From: Ktedonospora formicarum
GTDB taxonomy: Bacteria > Chloroflexota > Ktedonobacteria > Ktedonobacterales > Ktedonobacteraceae
Assembly: GCF_016587355.1 (NCBI RefSeq)
Contig: NZ_BNJF01000001.1
Location: forward strand, 1,736,001-1,800,000
Direction of reading: 5' to 3'
Length of the DNA: 64,000 nucleotides
Part shown: in pieces, positions 27,393-35,353 of the stretch
Layout: every line of letters starts with the position of its first letter
How positions within the stretch are numbered: the first letter of the stretch is position 1
The notes under the pieces: model-generated
Databases searched by the model: none
What the model was told of the DNA's origin: nothing
Seen by the model: only the letters and a program-made list of their open reading frames with translations
Made by a program: the position numbers and the translations under genes

Positions 27393-28517
27393 ATGAACAA
27401 CTTTTATTCATCCGACAAAACTTCGCAATCAGAAGGGTCGTTGTCTCCACAAGAGGCTATAATTGTACCCACAAAAAAATCATCCGGCTCAAAATTTATG
27501 AACTGGTGGCATTCGGTTGCCAGTCCGCCAGCACCACCGGAAGACGCGACCGTACCACGGCGTGAGGAATATCGCCGAGCACGCTCAGTAAGTGTGGTGG
27601 CTCTCGTTTTCCTCCCGATGTTAGTAGGTGGAACTATAACATCCCTTACTATGCCAAATCCCTATTTATTTCAGGTGCTTTTGGGTGTAGTGGCCTTGTA
27701 TATAATTGCACCCTTGTTTAATCGAGCTGGTCATGTATTTATTGCAGGGTTGCTCGTTACCATTCCCCTTCAATTTGTGATGATATATTACATCTTGACT
27801 ACAACACCGCTCAATGAAACAGCATTACAAGTTTATGATATGTTTGCGCTGGTAATACTTCTTGCGCTTGCTGTTCTGCCTGTTCGCGCAATCTGGGTGA
27901 TCGCAATTCTTGACTGCATATTTGTCGTCCTGGATCTTACCTATCAGCCACGCACTCCTGAATTTACAAATCTGCTTGGTCACGAAGGCTTTATGGGGAT
28001 CCTTGTACGACCTCTTATCCTCATTATGTTCCTTACCGGTGTTTCCGCATTCTTGCTCGCAAACGTTTCCAAAGCGGTCCGCCAGAGCTATCAAGCGGAG
28101 TTTATCGCGAACATTGAGCGGGCAACCGCCCAGCAGAACGAGATTGAAGCAGAGGCCAAACGTGAACTGGAGGAGAGCATCCAGCAAATCGTACAGGCCC
28201 ATACCAGCACGATGAATGGTCGGACGGGGGAACGCATTCCCTATCCTACGGCAAAAGTGCTCTGGCCTCTGGTAGGCATCCTCAATACCCTCTGGACACG
28301 CTTACAGCGCGCTCAGTACAGAGAGCATGAATTGGCACAGCTACAGGAAGCCCTTATGGCTTACAATGAAACAGTGCAACGCACCATCCGTTATCCCGAA
28401 CAGCCACTTACTCCCCATCAAACAAAAACCGCCCTGGCTCCGCTTACACTTTCAATTGCTAGTTTACATAGGGAATTGTTGCAACGCCTAGGTTCTCAGC
28501 CAAGAAATCTTAGGTAA
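27393..28517 (+). CDS. Polytopic membrane protein with C-terminal helical region, unknown function
   Basis: A 374-aa protein. A polar N terminus of about 65 residues is followed by six hydrophobic helices between about 68 and 230. A cytoplasmic helical region with strong coiled-coil character (IERATAQQNEIEAEAKRELEESIQQI near 245) comes next, then a mixed helical tail. The layout is that of a membrane sensor whose output domain (kinase, cyclase or HTH) is absent. AGGAG lies 9 nt before the ATG. I do not recognise the family, and the neighbours give no hint. Confidence 0.7.
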   Translation: MNNFYSSDKTSQSEGSLSPQEAIIVPTKKSSGSKFMNWWHSVASPPAPPEDATVPRREEYRRARSVSVVALVFLPMLVGGTITSLTMPNPYLFQVLLGVVALYIIAPLFNRAGHVFIAGLLVTIPLQFVMIYYILTTTPLNETALQVYDMFALVILLALAVLPVRAIWVIAILDCIFVVLDLTYQPRTPEFTNLLGHEGFMGILVRPLILIMFLTGVSAFLLANVSKAVRQSYQAEFIANIERATAQQNEIEAEAKRELEESIQQIVQAHTSTMNGRTGERIPYPTAKVLWPLVGILNTLWTRLQRAQYREHELAQLQEALMAYNETVQRTIRYPEQPLTPHQTKTALAPLTLSIASLHRELLQRLGSQPRNLR

Positions 28518-28648
28518 AGTCCCTTCCCCCGCCTGAAGGCTTAGGCTTCGACTGCGCCCGGTTGTCTACAAAGAGACAACCGGGCGCAGTCGTTCACCAG
28601 CACTCCACAGTTTCTTCCACTTTGCATATGCGCACATGATATAGCTTC

Positions 28649-28756
28649 GATGCAATATATCGTACATCTGGTTCCTGGCTAGACAGCTGAGTTGCCATAG
28701 CGATTCTGGGCTTATTATAGCTCACCATCTCCACCCGCTCTCTGAGATATAATGTC
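28649..28756. repeat. Duplicated 5' region of a phosphoesterase gene, copy 2 (decayed)
   Basis: Matches 27018-27125. On the minus strand the start codon position reads ACG instead of ATG, and the similarity stops after a few codons. It therefore looks like a truncated remnant carrying the promoter and start region only. Confidence 0.65.
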
Positions 28757-28854
28757 TATGCATCAAGTTTAAGGCTGTATGGTGTCCATACCAAATTAGG
28801 AACAACACTTTCGCGCCATGAAGCATCCGACAAGGAGAGGCGTAAGCAGCTACG

Positions 28855-28928
28855 GGCTTATTCGAAAACCAACCCTCATACGAGGGCACGGCGCCGCTGG
28901 ACACGGCCCGCTCAGGTTTCCGGATAAG
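28855..28928. repeat. MITE-like intergenic element, copy 3 (best preserved)
   Basis: Terminal inverted repeats CTTATTCGAAAACC and the complement of CTTATCCGGAAACC match at 12 of 14 positions. The interior holds a CCTC/GAGG hairpin and GGGCACGGCGC. It ends 28 bp before the ATG of the second phosphoesterase gene. Confidence 0.68.
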
Positions 28929-28956
28929 GAGTACCTAGCAAAATGGATGAAGCGAT

Positions 28957-29667
28957 ATGCGCATAGCTATTATCTCAGATATACATGGTAACGAGATAGC
29001 CCTGGAAGAAGTTCTTAAGGACCTTCAAAAGCAACCAGGCATCGATCAAATTGTCATCGCGGGCGACCTCTGCTTAAATGGACCGCGCCCCAAAGAGGTG
29101 CTAGAACTCATACAAAGTTTGCATTGCCCCGTTATCCAGGGAAATGTTGATCAAGAAGTAGTCGATGATAACGGGGCCAGTGGTCCAAAGAAACGCAGTA
29201 TCATTGAGTGGACGCGTGAGCAAATCGGAACAGCAGGCATTGACTATCTTGCCCGGCTTCCCTTCTCACATCGCGTTACTAATCCTGAAGGCAGTGATGT
29301 TCTCGTCGTCCACGCCAACCCTCAAGATATGGAGCAAGCCCTCTTTCCCACAGCGGAGGACCAAGAGCTAGAACAGCTTTTGGGCAACATTGACGATAGC
29401 ATTGGCGCACTTGCCTTTGGACATATTCATATCCCCTACATCCGTCAGTGGCGACATCTGCTGCTCTTCGACGTTGGCAGCTGTGGACTACCACGTGACG
29501 AGGATACACGCGCGTCCTACGGTATCCTCACCTGGAACCAGGCCGCCTGGGAAGGAGAAATTCGCCGCATAGAATACCCACTCAATAAGGTTCTGAAACA
29601 GTTCAAGAAAAGTAGTCTTCCCTACTCTGATAAACGCGCGAAGATCCTGAGTAACGCTCGTTATTGA
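28957..29667 (+). CDS. Calcineurin-like metallophosphoesterase
   Basis: A 236-aa phosphoesterase. Metal ligands are in order: ISDIHGNE, AGDLCLNGP, QGNVDQEV, VVHANP and FGHIHIPY. It is larger than the 26538 protein, with an insert at about 75-110 typical of the family that includes yeast-type and bacterial YfcE relatives with extra helices. Substrate unknown. The ATG at 28957 is preceded by TGGATGAAGCGAT and a weak ribosome site. Two repeat elements occupy its upstream region, and a 19-bp perfect hairpin follows it. Confidence 0.86.
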   Translation: MRIAIISDIHGNEIALEEVLKDLQKQPGIDQIVIAGDLCLNGPRPKEVLELIQSLHCPVIQGNVDQEVVDDNGASGPKKRSIIEWTREQIGTAGIDYLARLPFSHRVTNPEGSDVLVVHANPQDMEQALFPTAEDQELEQLLGNIDDSIGALAFGHIHIPYIRQWRHLLLFDVGSCGLPRDEDTRASYGILTWNQAAWEGEIRRIEYPLNKVLKQFKKSSLPYSDKRAKILSNARY

Positions 29668-29699
29668 AACTGTTCAATGAGGTCTTCAAACCATTTCCT

Positions 29700-29750
29700 A
29701 AAAACTGTAGCCCCATCGCCAAAGTGTATGACGATGGGGCTACAGTTTTT
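29700..29750. terminator. 19-bp perfect terminator hairpin
   Basis: AAAAACTGTAGCCCCATCG (29700-29718) and its exact complement (29732-29750). The right arm ends in TTTTT and the left arm begins with AAAAA, so it works in both directions. Confidence 0.92.
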
Positions 29751-29826
29751 AAGACCTATAATAGAGTGTTTTTAGTATAGATTTTTAGTTAGTATACTCA
29801 CACCACTTTATACCCACTGCCTGCTT

Positions 29827-30024
29827 TTAGAGCATTAACGAACAGGCTTCTTCCCGTCCGCAACCACACTTCAGATCATTAAGCAACGGCAAAATGATCT
29901 GCTCAGAGAGCGCGACATCTCCTCCTCCGACATTGGCCTCTTCACCTAGATAGGTTGCAGCATCGCCAATATCCACCAATTCTAAATCCTCAATAATAGC
30001 ACGCAATTCTCCTGTAGTAGCCAT
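29827..30024 (-). CDS. Small acidic peptide with Cys-rich tail, possible RiPP precursor
   Basis: A 65-aa peptide. An acidic front part contains LELVDIGDAATYLGE at residues 14-28, reminiscent of leader sequences of ribosomally made modified peptides. Then GGGD, a helix, and a tail KCGCGREEACSLML with three cysteines. The start at MATTGEL is chosen because AGAGGA stands about 9 nt upstream; the longer frame is unsupported. No modification enzyme, peptidase or ABC exporter adjoins. The RiPP idea rests on pattern only; a small metal- or Fe-S-binding protein is an alternative. Confidence 0.55.
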   Translation of the reverse strand: MATTGELRAIIEDLELVDIGDAATYLGEEANVGGGDVALSEQIILPLLNDLKCGCGREEACSLML

Positions 30025-30495
30025 AAATTCTGTTCCTCTTGATAGATCGATACAACATGACCGAGTCAAACATGCCTACTCATAGATATACCCTGGCATT
30101 CTTCTCCGCGAAAGGTTTGCGGTCCTTCTGCATAATAGCCTCATGCGTTGGAGAATGTAACGAATCAGGCATAAGATAGAGAGTAGTTGTGTAAGTCTCT
30201 TACTTAGAAAAACGATTGGCAGTCCCTGTTAGCATTCCATATTCTTCCAACTAGTCCAAATAGGCCACTCAGGCTTGATCAAAGTCTTCTTCCCTGGTGT
30301 TATCTTCGATGTACAGCGGTTTAAAGCAGAACGTGATATACTTGACAGGGAATTTTATTTCTCCTTCCTTTGCTCCTTAACCAAAATCCTGAACGCGGGA
30401 GCGCTAGCCGCGACCAGCGACGTTGGGTTTCACATAAGGCTTTAAAAGGAGAAAGATGCAGAGCAACGTCACAAACAGAAGGAGCCAGGTGTGGC
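30025..30495. other. Gene-free divergent region
   Basis: About 470 bp between the small peptide gene and the dehydrogenase gene. It has a TTGACA at about 30341 without a clear partner hexamer, one inverted-repeat element (30381-30440), and AAGGAG at 30479-30484. Confidence 0.5.
30381..30440. repeat. MITE-like intergenic element, copy 4 (reverse, diverged)
   Basis: Read on the minus strand it begins CTTATGTGAAACCCAACGTCG, whose first bases match copy 5 at 47231, and ends TTCAGGATTTTGGTTAAG. It lies about 55 bp before the dehydrogenase start. Confidence 0.5.
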
Positions 30496-31551
30496 TTGAA
30501 AGCAGTTATTTACCACTCCTATAACCATATTCAAGTCGAACAGGTACCAGTACCAGCCATCAACGAACATGAGCTACTCGTACGTGTGCATGGCTGTGGT
30601 CTCTGTGGATCAGATATCCTGAAAATAACGCGCAAGGCACCGCCACCCGTTGTTCTTGGGCATGAGCTAACAGGCAGTATCGTGGCCCTGGGTAAAGCGG
30701 TACGCGGTTTCCAGGAGGGACAGCGCGTGGTTGTCGCGCATCATGTTCCTTGTGGAAACTGTCACTATTGTCTTCGAGGCAATGTCTCGATGTGCGCGGC
30801 CTTTAAGGCGTCGAACATCGACCCCTGCGGGCTCGCCGAATATATACGCGTGCCAGCGCCGCATGTACAACACACGACGCTCCTACTTCCTGAGACACTG
30901 AGCGCCGAGGAAGGCTCATTCACCGAGCCACTTGCCTGCTGCGTGCGCGCTGTACGTCGCACACCTCTGCATGATGGAGATTGCATCGTCGTGGTTGGTC
31001 TCGGCTCTATCGGTCTGCTCATGCTCCAGGCAGTCAAGGCGCTTGCTCGCCGCTCCGGACTGAGTCTTCAAGTCTATGGCATCGATATTCTTCCCGAGCG
31101 CCTGGATAGAGCTTTAGCGCTAGGCGCGGACAAGGTCGCGCATGCTCCTACAGCAATTGAGGGGCTACATGATCTGCTGCGAGAGTACACAGAGGGGCGG
31201 GGGGCAGATGCCGCCATTCTCACAGTGCCAGGAGCCCTACCATTTCAACAAGCGCTTACCGGTCTACGGGCGGGTGGAACACTCAATGTCTTCGCCGCTC
31301 ACACCGGCGACATCCCATTCAATCCAGAAACACTCTATCAGCGCGAGCTTAGTCTCATCAGTACTTACTCATCCTCGCCCGAGGACCTACGGATCGCGCT
31401 TGATCTTCTCAACACGCGCGAGGTACGTGTCGCTGATCTTATCAGCCATCACCTCCCTCTTGAGCGTTTTCAAGAGGGAGTACAACATATGCGACAACGA
31501 TCCGCATTAAAAATATACTTTCAAATAACAGGAGAAACCAATGGCAAATAA
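30496..31551 (+). CDS. Zinc-dependent alcohol/threonine dehydrogenase-like (MDR family)
   Basis: A 351-aa medium-chain dehydrogenase. Catalytic zinc ligands are in GCGLCGSD and GHELTG; the structural zinc lobe is CGNCHYCLRGNVSMC; the Rossmann fold starts at VVVGLGSIGLLMLQAVKAL. Closest in layout to sorbitol or threonine dehydrogenases; the substrate cannot be fixed. A TTG start at 30496 is chosen because AAGGAG lies 11 nt upstream and it gives the usual length; the frame extends upstream through a repeat element. It overlaps the dihydrolipoyl dehydrogenase gene by 11 bp. Confidence 0.86.
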   Translation: MKAVIYHSYNHIQVEQVPVPAINEHELLVRVHGCGLCGSDILKITRKAPPPVVLGHELTGSIVALGKAVRGFQEGQRVVVAHHVPCGNCHYCLRGNVSMCAAFKASNIDPCGLAEYIRVPAPHVQHTTLLLPETLSAEEGSFTEPLACCVRAVRRTPLHDGDCIVVVGLGSIGLLMLQAVKALARRSGLSLQVYGIDILPERLDRALALGADKVAHAPTAIEGLHDLLREYTEGRGADAAILTVPGALPFQQALTGLRAGGTLNVFAAHTGDIPFNPETLYQRELSLISTYSSSPEDLRIALDLLNTREVRVADLISHHLPLERFQEGVQHMRQRSALKIYFQITGETNGK

Positions 31552-32965
31552 ACACTATGATGTAGCCGTAATTGGCTCAGGACCTGGGGGCTATGTCGCC
31601 GCCATCCGCGCAGCACAACTAGGGGCAAAAGTCGCGATTGTCGAGAAACAGTATCTTGGTGGCACCTGCCTGAATGTAGGATGCATCCCTTCCAAAGCGA
31701 TGCTCCACGTCGCTGAAGTGCTTCATAGTATGGATACCGTAGGTGATCTGGGGATCGAACTGGCTCAGCCTCCTACCTTCAATATGTCAAAAGCAGTCGC
31801 CTTTAAAGATAAAGTCGTAAAGCGCATGACCAGCGGTGTCGGTAGTCTGATGAAGGCGAATAATATCGAGGTCTACGATGGACTGGGCACCGTCGATGCC
31901 TCACGCACAGTCTCAGTCCAGAAAGAGGATGGCTCACATGAGGAATTCGAGGCGGACAAGGTCATCCTTGCTACTGGCTCCGTTCCACTTATTCCTCCCA
32001 TGCCCGGTGTCGATGGACGAAACGTTATTAATAGCGACACCTGCTGGAACCTGCCCAGCGTCCCCGAGAGCATCATCTGCGTTGGTGGAGGCGTCATTGG
32101 TATCGAACTAGCTTGCATGTTCAGTGCGATTGGAAGCAAGGTCACTGTTCTAGAGATGCTCCCCAATATCCTGGCTCCCGTCGATGAAGAGGTTCGCCGC
32201 CTGCTCGTGCGCATCCTGACCAAGCGTGGCATCAATATTGTCACCAATGCCCGTGTCGAGAGTATTGAAGACGATGGCGAGCAAAAGAAGGTCAAGACAA
32301 CCAGCGACAAGGGCGAGCAGACCTTTAATGGCGAGTATGTTCTGATGGCAGTCAGCCGCCGCGCCAATACCATGGGACTTGAGCACCTCATTGAGCAGGG
32401 GCTTGATATGGATCGCGGTCGCGTACGCGTCAATGAGAAGATGGAGACCAATCTTCCTGGTATCTACGCCATTGGCGACCTGACAAAGGGCGCGGGTCTG
32501 GCACATGTGGCCTCAACTGAGGGCGAAACAGCCGCTGATAACGCGATGGGCCATGAATCGCACATGAACTATGACGTCGTTCCCAATCCCATCTACACCT
32601 TCCCAGAAATCGCCTTTGTGGGCTTGAACGAAGCTCAGGCCAAGGAGAAGGACCCCGAAGCACGCGTTGAACGCTTCCCCTGGGCCGCCATTGGCAAGGC
32701 AGTCGCCATTGGCGAGACGGATGGCTTTACTAAAGTCATTCGCGGCAAATATGGTGAAATCCTGGGAGCACACATTATTGGACCAGACGCGACCAATCTG
32801 ATCAGCGAATTCTCTATCGCAATGCACGGTGAGCTGACAGTGGATGAAATCATCGACACTATCCATCCTCACCCAACCCTTAGCGAAGGTATCCGCGAGG
32901 CAATCCTGACTGTTGAGGGCCGTCCCATTCATATTGGTCCCAAGCAGCCAGCACGCGCGCGCTAA
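31541..32965 (+). CDS. lpdA: Dihydrolipoyl dehydrogenase
   Basis: A 474-aa flavoprotein disulfide reductase, the E3 component of 2-oxo-acid dehydrogenase and glycine-cleavage complexes. It shows the FAD site IGSGPGGYVAAI, redox-active GGTCLNVGCIPSKAML near residue 36, the NAD site GGGVIGIELA, IYAIGDLT, and the catalytic HPHPTLSE near the C terminus. AGGAG stands 6 nt before the ATG, inside the end of the dehydrogenase gene. No E1 or E2 genes are in the window, so which complex it serves is open. Confidence 0.95.
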   Translation: MANKHYDVAVIGSGPGGYVAAIRAAQLGAKVAIVEKQYLGGTCLNVGCIPSKAMLHVAEVLHSMDTVGDLGIELAQPPTFNMSKAVAFKDKVVKRMTSGVGSLMKANNIEVYDGLGTVDASRTVSVQKEDGSHEEFEADKVILATGSVPLIPPMPGVDGRNVINSDTCWNLPSVPESIICVGGGVIGIELACMFSAIGSKVTVLEMLPNILAPVDEEVRRLLVRILTKRGINIVTNARVESIEDDGEQKKVKTTSDKGEQTFNGEYVLMAVSRRANTMGLEHLIEQGLDMDRGRVRVNEKMETNLPGIYAIGDLTKGAGLAHVASTEGETAADNAMGHESHMNYDVVPNPIYTFPEIAFVGLNEAQAKEKDPEARVERFPWAAIGKAVAIGETDGFTKVIRGKYGEILGAHIIGPDATNLISEFSIAMHGELTVDEIIDTIHPHPTLSEGIREAILTVEGRPIHIGPKQPARAR

Positions 32966-32987
32966 TCTATCCTTTTCAATATCCACC

Positions 32988-33035
32988 TTCGGCGAAGAGC
33001 TTCTCTGGAAGTTCTTCGCCGTTTCCTCGCTTCTT
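32988..33035 (+). terminator. Terminator after lpdA
   Basis: CGGCGAAGAGCTTC (32988-33001), TCTG loop, GAAGTTCTTCGCCG (33006-33019), one G-U pair, followed by a pyrimidine-rich tract. Confidence 0.8.
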
Positions 33036-33203
33036 CTATCCATTCCTCCTATATTGAAAATCTGACAGTAACAAGTCCCCTATTACAGCGTCTAAATAGT
33101 AGATCTAATTTATATTTAAGATTTTCTATGTACAGATTATTTATGCTGCTCTTAGCCACTATGAGATAGTTGTTTTGTATATTATCAGTGATAGGCGAGG
33201 ATC

Positions 33204-34550
33204 ATGGACAAAACGCTTGCCCCCAAAAGTCAGAAACGCCTTTTCCTGGCCTGGAGCCTGACTTTCATCGCGACTGTACTCCTACTGAGCACCTCTGGCA
33301 TATGGGTTTACACTGTGCTCTTCCCACCACTACAAACACACTCAATCATTCATGGTCCAGAGATTACGCGACCCCACATACCGAACGCCAGCGATGCGGC
33401 AGGCAAATACTTCCAAAGTTTCTTACAACGCGATTACCAGACCATGTGGAGCATGCTTCAGCCCCAGACACAAAGCATCTGGTCGAGGCAAAACGTCTAT
33501 GCTAGTTACTGGCAGAGTCGCTTCCAGGGCTATACTATTGCGGGCTATACCCTTGGGGAAGAGATTCCTCTAAGCTCCTGGACCAATCCCGAAAATATGC
33601 ATCAATACAAGCAGGTGACTGAAATTCCCGTAACGCTCCAGATTTTCCCTACGGATGCAACTCGTCATGCAGCAAAAGGCCTGGAGATCATAAATCCCAC
33701 CATCCTAAATCCAGGCAAATTGTATCGCAACATTCCCATGTACCTTTCCAAAGACGCCCATGCGCACTGGCAAATCCTCAATGGTGGCCCGATTGATCTC
33801 GAAGCTCCTATTATTCCTCCGCTGCACCCCACCCCCCACCAGGTAAAAGTTCCCATTCTCATGTATCACCATATCTCGGATACACCAACGAATGATGCGC
33901 TCAGCAAGAGTCTTACCGTCACTACAAAGATGTTTAGCCAACAGCTCGCATATCTCAAAGCGCACCATGCCCATTCCATTACCTTTAATCAGCTCTTCGA
34001 CGCACTCTATTACAATGGTCCTCTGCCAACGAATTCCGTAATTATCACCTTTGATGATGGCTATAATGATGCTTATAACAATGCCTATCCAATCTTGCGA
34101 AAATATGGCTTCGGCGGGATGTTCTACATCATTGCAGGTAAGGTCGGTTGGAAAGGGCAGGCTATATGGGAACAGATCCAAGCCATGCAACTTGGAGGCA
34201 TGCAGATTGGCTCACATACCGTAAACCATGTCGATATCGGCGATACCTATCTCAACTCTCCAGCCAACGCCCGTAAAGAACTTGAGGACTCGCGCACAAT
34301 CCTGCAACATCACCTCAAGATTCCCATTCAACAGTTCTGCTACCCTTCTGGCGAGCCTTTCCGCCATGGCAGCCTGGCTCTACGCCAGGAGATTATAGCG
34401 CTGCTGACTCAGGTTGGTTATGTAGGTTCCACAACCGATCCCGGCGAAACTGGCATCACGCAGGATAGCCTGCATCCACAGGAACTTCTACGTATCCGTG
34501 TCGACGGTCGCGATGCTCTCGACACCTTTGCCGATAGTATTCCCTGGTAG
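33204..34550 (+). CDS. Membrane-anchored polysaccharide deacetylase
   Basis: A 448-aa protein. An N-terminal signal anchor at about residues 14-36 places the rest outside. Residues 55-190 look like an NTF2-like domain. The NodB deacetylase domain runs from about 210: VPILMYHHIS, the Asp motif ITFDDGYNDAY near 282, the metal His pair IGSHTVNHVDI near 335, FCYPSG, and a C-terminal RIRVDG. It probably removes N-acetyl groups from cell-wall or exopolysaccharide chains. It stands alone upstream of the tRNA-Ala genes. Confidence 0.87.
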   Translation: MDKTLAPKSQKRLFLAWSLTFIATVLLLSTSGIWVYTVLFPPLQTHSIIHGPEITRPHIPNASDAAGKYFQSFLQRDYQTMWSMLQPQTQSIWSRQNVYASYWQSRFQGYTIAGYTLGEEIPLSSWTNPENMHQYKQVTEIPVTLQIFPTDATRHAAKGLEIINPTILNPGKLYRNIPMYLSKDAHAHWQILNGGPIDLEAPIIPPLHPTPHQVKVPILMYHHISDTPTNDALSKSLTVTTKMFSQQLAYLKAHHAHSITFNQLFDALYYNGPLPTNSVIITFDDGYNDAYNNAYPILRKYGFGGMFYIIAGKVGWKGQAIWEQIQAMQLGGMQIGSHTVNHVDIGDTYLNSPANARKELEDSRTILQHHLKIPIQQFCYPSGEPFRHGSLALRQEIIALLTQVGYVGSTTDPGETGITQDSLHPQELLRIRVDGRDALDTFADSIPW

Positions 34551-34602
34551 CAGGGAAGCAAGCGACTTTTACAAGATCCTGAAATTCAGCCCTGAAAAGG
34601 GG

Positions 34603-34631
34603 TTTACAAGATGAGGCGAGTATGATATTAT
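34603..34631 (+). promoter_or_regulatory. Promoter of tRNA-Ala(CGC)
   Basis: TTTACA (34603-34608), 17-bp spacer, TATTAT (34626-34631). Transcription would start about 6 nt before the tRNA. Confidence 0.75.
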
Positions 34632-34643
34632 CTTATCCGTCAA

Positions 34644-34719
34644 GGGGATGTAGCTCAGCTGGAAGAGCGCGACAATCGCACTGTCGAGGTCAGGGGTTCG
34701 AGCCCCCTCATCTCCACCA
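34644..34719 (+). tRNA. tRNA-Ala, anticodon CGC
   Basis: 76 nt with encoded CCA. Acceptor stem GGGGATG/CATCTCC includes the alanine identity pair G3:U70. Anticodon stem CGACA/TGTCG encloses loop ATCGCAC, so the anticodon is CGC, reading GCG. T arm GGGG-TTCGAGC-CCCC is standard. Confidence 0.96.
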
Positions 34720-34958
34720 AGCACTTTTCGGCAAATTGTTCGAAGGTCCTAAAACCTTCTACAAAAGCCTTGCAAATCGCTAACAAGTGTGGTATAGTAA
34801 ACACGACAAAAACGATAGCAATGAGCAGGAGTAGTAGGTCACTATCGAACAGAGAGTAGCCGGTTGGTGCGAGGCTATACATATCTGACTGAACTCACCT
34901 GTGAGCTACAGATGTGAAGTAATCAATAACGTATCTGCGTTGTTTGAGTTGCTAGCAT

Positions 34959-34987
34959 TTGTCGGGGCGCCCGTTATAGCGTATAAT
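34959..34987 (+). promoter_or_regulatory. Internal promoter for tRNA-Ala(GGC)
   Basis: TTGTCG (34959-34964), 17-bp spacer, perfect TATAAT (34982-34987). It lies inside the T-box leader, so the embedded tRNA can be made independently of the leader transcript. The same promoter would also read through into the antiterminator without stem I. Confidence 0.75.
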
Positions 34988-35033
34988 GAGAGTTAGTCGC
35001 AGACAGATAGCGAAATAGTTTAATACCTTGCAT

Positions 35034-35109
35034 GGGCCTGTAGCGCAGCTGGTAGAGCGTCTCCATGGCATGGAGAAGGTCAGGGGTTCGAGTCCCCTCA
35101 GGTCCACCA
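35034..35109 (+). tRNA. tRNA-Ala, anticodon GGC, nested in the leuS T-box leader
   Basis: 76 nt with encoded CCA. Acceptor stem GGGCCTG/CAGGTCC keeps the G3:U70 pair of alanine tRNAs. Anticodon stem TCTCC/GGAGA, loop ATGGCAT, anticodon GGC for GCC (and GCU). All arms pair well, so there is no sign of decay. Confidence 0.96.
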
Positions 35110-35353
35110 TTTCCATTCTGTCTCGACTACAAAGCAGGGTGGTACCACGGAAAACCTTTCGTCCCTTGGATGAAAGGTTTTTTTAGTGCTCTCTTCTCAT
35201 TTCTTGCTGCCAACCGAATAGAAATAAGGAAGGCACTATAAAGCACTTAAACGTAACAAATTCTCCCATCAGCAGGGACTTCGAAGTCTCTGCTGATAAT
35301 AGACACATGCACGCATATTCTGTCTCGCTCACTTATTCTGGAGGCATCTGTTG

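Larger units (their letters stand above)
28518..28956. other. Gene-free region with two repeats
   Basis: About 440 bp. It contains GGTTGTCTACAAAGAGACAACC-type dyad symmetry near 28560-28581, the decayed copy of the phosphoesterase 5' region (28649-28756) and one inverted-repeat element (28855-28928). No gene is supported. Confidence 0.55.
34770..35184 (+). promoter_or_regulatory. T-box riboswitch leader of leuS, interrupted by a tRNA-Ala gene
   Basis: The promoter is TTGCAA (34770), 17 bp, TATAGT (34793-34798). Stem I spans about 34812-34913: CAGG/CCTG and GTCA/TGAC flank a specifier loop TGAACTCA whose codon CUC fits leucine. The apical part AGAGAGTAGCCGGTTGGTGCGAGGCT is near 34851-34876, cited in two halves around GGTTGG. 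The T-box AGGGTGGTACCACGG is at 35136-35150, and the terminator stem is 35151-35164 with 35168-35181 and a T-run. Between sensor and switch, 35034-35109 is a complete tRNA-Ala gene. Confidence 0.88.

Noticed and set aside
34655..34882. Open reading frame of 75 codons on the minus strand over tRNA-Ala(CGC)
   Set aside because: It overlaps a perfect tRNA gene and a promoter and has no ribosome site.
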